Shown one piece after another: positions 48,444 to 53,351 of a stretch of DNA of 53,351 bases. Each line of letters opens with the position of its first letter. Position 1 is the stretch's first letter. The position numbers and the translations under genes are program-made. This stretch comes from SXRF01 sp964624555 (GTDB taxonomy: Bacteria; Pseudomonadota; Alphaproteobacteria; Rickettsiales; SXRF01), in the NCBI GenBank assembly GCA_964624555.1, contig CAZUXB010000010.1, positions 1 through 53,351 on the forward strand. The letters run 5' to 3'. Below the pieces are notes generated by a model. The model ran no database searches and was not told where the DNA came from. It saw only the letters and a program-made list of their open reading frames with translations.

Positions 48444-51028
48444 GCCGTTTTGCTCGCACCATCATTGGTTTTCTGGGCTGGTTATTTTCAATTGGTTTTG
48501 CCCTTTCTGTCATTGGCGGTTTAGTAGGGTTTATCCTGTTTACCCATTATTCACAGGATCTGCCGGATTACAGCCAGCTGGAAAAATATGATCCGGCGAC
48601 AGTTACCAGGCTCTATGCGGCAGATGGAAAGTTGCTGGCGGAATATTCAACTGAAAAACGTGTGTTTGTCCCACTTTCTGCTATTCCCAAGTCGGTTATC
48701 AATGCCTTCATATCGGCTGAGGACAAAAACTTTTACACCCATACCGGTATTGATTTTTCTGGTCTTGCCCGTGCTATCCGCAATAATGTGATAAATTACG
48801 GTCAGGGTAAATCGCTGGTTGGTGGCTCTACCATCACCCAGCAGGTAGTAAAAAACTTCCTGCTCACCAATGAGAAATCCCTGGAGCGGAAAATCAAAGA
48901 GGCGATACTGGCGATGCGTATCAGCCGGGTATACAGCAAAGACAAGATAATGGAATTGTACCTGAATGAAATTTATCTGGGTATGGGTTCGTATGGTGTG
49001 GCGGCGGCGGCGCAGAATTATTTTAACAAGTCCCTTGATGAGCTTACCACTGAGGAGGTGGCGTTGCTTGCCAGCGAACCAAAGGCTCCAGCACAATATA
49101 ACCCGCATAAGAATTATAATGCAGCCAAAGAGCGGCGGGACTGGGTAATCGACAGGATGCTGGAAGATGGCCACATAACAGCGGAAGAAGCCAAAGCTGC
49201 AAAAGACAAACCCATTACCTTGCGCAACCGCGATGCGGCGGAAGTTGCCCGCGCTGATTTTTTTGCTGAGGAAGTGCGGCGGACATTATCTGATATGTAT
49301 GGTGCTGATGTGCTCTATGGTGGTGGGCTGGTAGTGAAAACCACTCTCAATCCTGATCTCCAGAAAGAGGCTGATAATGCCCTGCAGAAAGCACTTATAG
49401 AATATGATAGGCGGCGCGGCTACCGGGGTGCGCTGGCACATCTGGCCAATGAGAAAGAATGGAAAACGGGACTTGCCAGTTTAAATAAAGAACATTCCTA
49501 CCAGTTGCTTGCCAACCAGAAGCTGGCGGTGGTTTCCGGTACTGATGACAGCAAGGCGCAACTTTTTTTCGTGGATGACAAGCATGGCTATATACCATTT
49601 TCATTGATGAAATGGACGAGGCGGGTCATAGCTGATGGCAAGATAGGGCCGGAAGTAAAAAAGCCGTCAGATATAGTTAGGGCCGGTGATGTTGTTATTG
49701 TTTCCGAGCTTACTGATGAAGAGGAAAAAATAGCAAACCCTAAAAAAACTTCTGACAAAAAATCTTCTGATAAAAAGAAGCCTGATAAATCCGCTGATAA
49801 TAGCGATGTGAAAAAAATATGGAGCCTTGCCCAGGTTCCGGAAGTAAACGGGGCGATGGTGGTGCTTGATCCGCATACCGGGCGGGTATTGGCCATGTCC
49901 GGCGGATATACTTATGGCGGGACGGAATTCAACCGGGTAACGCAGGCAAAGCGCCAGCCGGGTTCGTCATTTAAACCCTTTGTTTACATGGCTGGACTTG
50001 AAAATGGTTTTACCCCGGCCAGCCTTATTCTTGATGCTCCGGTTGAACAGGAGCAGGGGGCAGGGATGGCGGCATGGCGGCCTTCCAATTATCATGGCGA
50101 TTATCTGGGGCCAACCACCATGCGGGTCGGGCTGGAAAAATCTCGTAATACCATGACTGTGCGGATAGCGCAGGCCATGGGGCTGGATAAGGTACTGGAG
50201 ATTGGCAAACGTTTTGGGATTTATGATGATCCGGCGCCTAATTTTTCCATTGTACTGGGGGCAACGGAAACAACTTTGCTGCGCCTTGCCAATGCTTACG
50301 GGATGATCGCCAATGGTGGCAAGCGCATTTCGCCATCACTTATTGAGCGTATTGATGACCGCCACGGGCAGACTATTTTCCGGCGTGAGAGCCGGGTATG
50401 TGGCGATTGCAAGGTTTCTGAGGAAGCTATTACAAAAGGAGATGTAGCTCCTCCTGAACTTCCCGATATTCGTGAGCAGCTCGCTGATCCACGGGTGATA
50501 TACCAGACCATATCAATGCTGCAGGGGGTGACAACGCGGGGGACGGCAGCACGTGCCGCGCAGATAGGCAAAATAGTCGCCGGGAAAACCGGAACCACCA
50601 ATGATAGTCTGGATACGTGGTTTATTGGCTTCACTCCTGATCTGGTAGCCGGGGTGTTTGTCGGTTATGATAAACCGCGCACTTTGGGTAAAAAGGAAAC
50701 TGGCGCGTCAGTAGCACTTCCGGCTTTTATTTCTTTTATGAAAGATGCTTTGGCCGATGTGCCGAACAAACCATTCCATATACCACATGGTATACAGCTG
50801 GTAAAAATACTCCGTGATACCGGCCAGCCTCCTGATGGCACCGAGCCGCCGGATGCAAAGATTATTGATGAAGCATTTGTAGTTGGTGAGCCGATTTTTG
50901 TTCCCGGCAGGCCAGCGTCAGAGAATATTCCAGCCCGCGGCTATGGAGCCAAAGATCCGGCTATTGATAGTGAGGAAGCGGAGCCGGAACCAGCTCCGCC
51001 TTCCGAAGTTGGTGGTGGGTTGTATTAG
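48440..51028 (+). CDS. mrcA: Penicillin-binding protein 1A
   Basis: Bifunctional glycosyltransferase/transpeptidase of peptidoglycan. A membrane anchor is at about residues 10-36. The GT51 domain has EDKNFYTHTGID and TITQQVVKNFLL. The transpeptidase motifs are SSFK in RQPGSSFKPFVYMAG, SRN in EKSRNTMTVR and KTG in AGKTGTTND. Between the domains an OB-like region carries a lysine-rich insert (NPKKTSDKKSSDKKKPDKS). The length is 862 aa. It is coupled to amiC and ends before a palindromic repeat. Confidence 0.95.
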   Translation: MSRFARTIIGFLGWLFSIGFALSVIGGLVGFILFTHYSQDLPDYSQLEKYDPATVTRLYAADGKLLAEYSTEKRVFVPLSAIPKSVINAFISAEDKNFYTHTGIDFSGLARAIRNNVINYGQGKSLVGGSTITQQVVKNFLLTNEKSLERKIKEAILAMRISRVYSKDKIMELYLNEIYLGMGSYGVAAAAQNYFNKSLDELTTEEVALLASEPKAPAQYNPHKNYNAAKERRDWVIDRMLEDGHITAEEAKAAKDKPITLRNRDAAEVARADFFAEEVRRTLSDMYGADVLYGGGLVVKTTLNPDLQKEADNALQKALIEYDRRRGYRGALAHLANEKEWKTGLASLNKEHSYQLLANQKLAVVSGTDDSKAQLFFVDDKHGYIPFSLMKWTRRVIADGKIGPEVKKPSDIVRAGDVVIVSELTDEEEKIANPKKTSDKKSSDKKKPDKSADNSDVKKIWSLAQVPEVNGAMVVLDPHTGRVLAMSGGYTYGGTEFNRVTQAKRQPGSSFKPFVYMAGLENGFTPASLILDAPVEQEQGAGMAAWRPSNYHGDYLGPTTMRVGLEKSRNTMTVRIAQAMGLDKVLEIGKRFGIYDDPAPNFSIVLGATETTLLRLANAYGMIANGGKRISPSLIERIDDRHGQTIFRRESRVCGDCKVSEEAITKGDVAPPELPDIREQLADPRVIYQTISMLQGVTTRGTAARAAQIGKIVAGKTGTTNDSLDTWFIGFTPDLVAGVFVGYDKPRTLGKKETGASVALPAFISFMKDALADVPNKPFHIPHGIQLVKILRDTGQPPDGTEPPDAKIIDEAFVVGEPIFVPGRPASENIPARGYGAKDPAIDSEEAEPEPAPPSEVGGGLY

Positions 51029-51054
51029 CACATTTTTTAGAGAATTCTTTAAAG

Positions 51055-51136
51055 CTCCCTCTGGGAGAGGGCGGGGTGAGGGCTAAGCCGAACAAGAAAA
51101 AGCCCTCATCCTAACCTTCTCCCAAAGGGAGAAGGG
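51055..51136. repeat. CTCTCCC-type palindromic element, copy 2
   Basis: The arms GCTCCCTCTGGGAGAGGG and CTTCTCCCAAAGGGAGAAGG, with inner GTGAGGGCT and AGCCCTCAT segments, are near-identical to the element at 39444-39534. It lies between the convergent PBP1A and RND pump genes. Confidence 0.85.
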
Positions 51137-51144
51137 ATATAAGG

Positions 51145-53351
51145 CTAAGGCGTGTGTTCATGGGAGTGGATGGCGACTTCGTGGGCGCAGGTCAGTTTCT
51201 TGCCGAACATGTTGCGCAATCCAACATAGAATACCGGGGTCAGGAACAGGCCGAAGAAAGTCACACCAAGCATCCCTGAGAACACGGCAACCCCCATAGC
51301 GTGGCGCATTTCCGAGCCGGCACCGCTTGAGAAAACCAGCGGTATAACCCCCATGATGAAAGCGAATGAGGTCATCAGGATCGGGCGGAGTCGCATCCTG
51401 GTAGCTTCAACTGCCGCGGCAAAAGGAGTGTGGCCGCCGATTTCAAGCTCGCGGGCAAATTCCACAATTAAAATGGCATTTTTGCAGGCCAGCCCAACCA
51501 GCACCATCAGCCCGATCTGGGTGAAAATATTATTGTCGCTACCAGACATCCAGACTCCAAAAATTGCACAGAGCAGGCACATCGGGACAATCAATATAAC
51601 CGCCAGCGGCAGGACCAGGCTTTCATATTGTGCTGCGAGAACAAGGAATACCAGCAGGACGCATAGCGGGAAAACCAGTACCGCAGAATTTCCAGCCAGT
51701 ATCTGCTGGTAAGTCAAATCGGTCCATTCATAGGTCATACCTTTGGGGAGGGTCTGGCGGATGATTTTTTCAATTGCTTCCTGCGCCTGTCCGGTAGAAA
51801 AACCTTTGGCCGGGCCGCTATTGATATCGGCGGTGCGGTAGGCGTTGTAGCGCATTGCCCGTTCCGGCCCATAGCTGTGGTTTACAGAAAGGACGCTGCC
51901 GAGCGGCACCATTTCCCCGGCGAGGTTACGGACCTTGAGTTTGATAATATCTTCCGGGTGGGAACGGAAAGGCGAATCCGCCTGGGCGATAACCTGATAG
52001 ATATGCCCGAATTTATTAAAGTCATTGATGTATAATGAGCCAAGGTAAATCTGCATGGTGTTAAAAATATCAGTGATGGGCAGGCCAAGCTGCTTGGCTT
52101 TTGTCCGGTCTAAATTCACCAGTAGCTGGGGAACATTTATCTGGAAACCGCTATAGGTCTGGTGCGGGTCCAGCTCCGGGTGCTGTCCGGAATAAACCTG
52201 CCCCAGTATCGCATCCTTGATGCCGGAGAGCGCTTCGTCGCCCATGTCAGCCCTGTCCTGCAATTGCAGCTTGAAGCCGCCGGAAGTGCCAAGTCCCATA
52301 ACCGGAGGTGGCGGCAATACCATAACAAAAGCGTCTTTAATTGCGCCGAATTGCATGTTTACCGCCTGGGCAATGGCCCCTGCCGAAAGCTGCGATGAGT
52401 TACGCTCCTCAAAAGGTTTCAGGGGCAGGAATACAATACCGGCGCTGGAGCTGTTGGTAAAACCGTTGATAGATAATCCGGGGAAGGCAACGGCGTGTTC
52501 GACACCCGGGTTATTCATGGAAATTTCTGACATGCGGCGGATAACATCTTCGGTCCGGTCCAGTGATGAACCATCGGGCAACTGGGCAAAGCCGATAAGA
52601 TATTGTTTGTCCTGCGGCGGGATATAACCGGTTGGTACTGTGTAGAAACCGTAGGCGGTAAGTATTATCAGCAGCAGGTAAAGGACGACTGCCCGTTTTT
52701 TATGTCCCAGCACTTTGACTACCCGTTTGGAATAATTCTCCGAACTGTTTTTGAAAATACGGTTAAAGCCAGCAAAAAAATTACCAAAATATTTTTCCAT
52801 GAATCTGGTGAGTGCGTCTTTCGGCGCATCATGGCTTTTGAGCAAAATAGCGGCCATTGCCGGTGAAAGTGTGAGCGAGTTAAACGCCGATATGATAGTT
52901 GATATTGCAATGGTAAGGGCGAACTGGCGGTAAAATTCGCCGGTCAGGCCGCTGATAAAGGCAATCGGAACGAATACTGCTATAAGGCTGAGGGCTATGG
53001 CGATGATCGGCCCGCTTACCTCGCGCATGGCCTGATAGGTTGCATCTTTGGGCGATAGCCCGGACTCAATATTGCGCTCCACATTTTCCACCACCACAAT
53101 GGCGTCATCCACCACGATACCGATTGCCAGCACCAGCCCGAACAGGGTCAGCGCATTGATGGAAAATCCCAGAAGCAATAAGAAAGCGAAGGTTCCGATT
53201 ATCGAAACCGGGACTGCCAGCAGCGGGATAATGGAAGCCCGCCAGGTTTGCAGGAACAGGATTACTACTAACACCACAAGGGCTACAGCTTCCAGCAGGG
53301 TATGGATAACTGCCTTGATGGAGTCACGAACGAACGAGGTCGGGTCATAGA
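51145..53351 (-). CDS. RND efflux transporter (AcrB-like), 5' end outside window
   Basis: An inner-membrane multidrug efflux pump, truncated at the window edge; 735 residues remain, including the transmembrane core. Motifs visible are GIVVDDAIVVVENVERN (proton relay region) and the late GLACKNAILIVEFARE. The last transmembrane helices precede a short C-terminal tail with a histidine-rich end (CAHEVAIHSHEHTP). A matching adaptor gene is expected upstream outside the window; the adaptor at 4657 is far away. The tail could bind metal, but the usual substrate class of hydrophobe/amphiphile pumps cannot be read from it. Confidence 0.95.
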   Translation of the reverse strand, partial: YDPTSFVRDSIKAVIHTLLEAVALVVLVVILFLQTWRASIIPLLAVPVSIIGTFAFLLLLGFSINALTLFGLVLAIGIVVDDAIVVVENVERNIESGLSPKDATYQAMREVSGPIIAIALSLIAVFVPIAFISGLTGEFYRQFALTIAISTIISAFNSLTLSPAMAAILLKSHDAPKDALTRFMEKYFGNFFAGFNRIFKNSSENYSKRVVKVLGHKKRAVVLYLLLIILTAYGFYTVPTGYIPPQDKQYLIGFAQLPDGSSLDRTEDVIRRMSEISMNNPGVEHAVAFPGLSINGFTNSSSAGIVFLPLKPFEERNSSQLSAGAIAQAVNMQFGAIKDAFVMVLPPPPVMGLGTSGGFKLQLQDRADMGDEALSGIKDAILGQVYSGQHPELDPHQTYSGFQINVPQLLVNLDRTKAKQLGLPITDIFNTMQIYLGSLYINDFNKFGHIYQVIAQADSPFRSHPEDIIKLKVRNLAGEMVPLGSVLSVNHSYGPERAMRYNAYRTADINSGPAKGFSTGQAQEAIEKIIRQTLPKGMTYEWTDLTYQQILAGNSAVLVFPLCVLLVFLVLAAQYESLVLPLAVILIVPMCLLCAIFGVWMSGSDNNIFTQIGLMVLVGLACKNAILIVEFARELEIGGHTPFAAAVEATRMRLRPILMTSFAFIMGVIPLVFSSGAGSEMRHAMGVAVFSGMLGVTFFGLFLTPVFYVGLRNMFGKKLTCAHEVAIHSHEHTP

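Noticed and set aside
1..53351. Insertion sequence or transposase
   Set aside because: No transposase, integrase or recombinase reading frame was recognised anywhere in the window despite the many repeats.

Overview
The window comes from an alphaproteobacterium of moderate GC content. Four things point there. A complete F0 ATP synthase block (atpI, atpB, atpE, atpF', atpF) stands without the F1 genes. The order RNase E, N-acetylmuramoyl-L-alanine amidase and PBP1A is an alphaproteobacterial neighbourhood. IscR and a cysteine desulfurase follow cysE. The valyl-tRNA synthetase is of the archaeal genre known from Rickettsia (motif GFDDNGLPTER). That synthetase also carries two in-frame palindromic inserts that behave like Rickettsia palindromic elements. 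Together these suggest Rickettsiales or a related deep branch. The organism nevertheless keeps arginine synthesis (argC), acetyl-CoA synthetase, flagella (flgE with a sigma-54 promoter) and a full cell-wall set, so it does not look like a reduced obligate endosymbiont. The exact taxon is not provable from the sequence alone.

Layout. Positions 1-3450 are accessory-looking: two poorly known genes and one DUF2971 gene, all on the minus strand, ending at a tRNA-Ser(UGA) that is followed by a mosaic of tRNA-Ser fragments. Positions 3452-9000 hold a response regulator/PP2C phosphatase, an RND membrane-fusion protein, three small proteins (two share a novel 30-residue repeat and two share an upstream motif), and htpG. 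Positions 9075-13022 hold a secreted ankyrin protein and the F0 operon. Positions 13033-19667 hold an L,D-transpeptidase, a nitrilase-family amidase, ubiG, a TPR protein, a rimI-like acetyltransferase and valS. Positions 19847-23673 hold rplM-rpsI, argC, a gamma carbonic anhydrase and an unknown membrane protein.

Positions 23839-29590 form a zinc-homeostasis block. It contains zur, a Zur box between zur and a LolD/FtsX/DUF3299 operon, and the opposing znuCBA operon behind a second Zur box. A 30-residue membrane peptide gene, absent from ordinary ORF calls, is coupled to znuC by an ATGA overlap. A ribbon-less PhnA protein lies on the far side of the second box.

Positions 29669-35774 hold small envelope proteins, a flavin amine oxidase, a hydrolase, cysE-iscR and a cysteine desulfurase. 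Positions 35788-41684 hold acsA, flgE and ETF-ubiquinone oxidoreductase. Positions 41726-53351 are envelope and RNA genes: a DsbA-like protein, an M48-TPR protease, rne, amiC, a PBP1A gene and a partial RND pump.

A second layer is the abundance of palindromic repeat elements. One group is bounded by TGTCAT and ATGACA and is found in valS (twice), at the 3' end of zur, between iscR and the desulfurase, and upstream of the M48 gene. Another group has CTCTCCC-type arms and sits between convergent genes. These elements alter protein ends and gene spacing. I saw no transposase, integrase, CRISPR array or rRNA gene.
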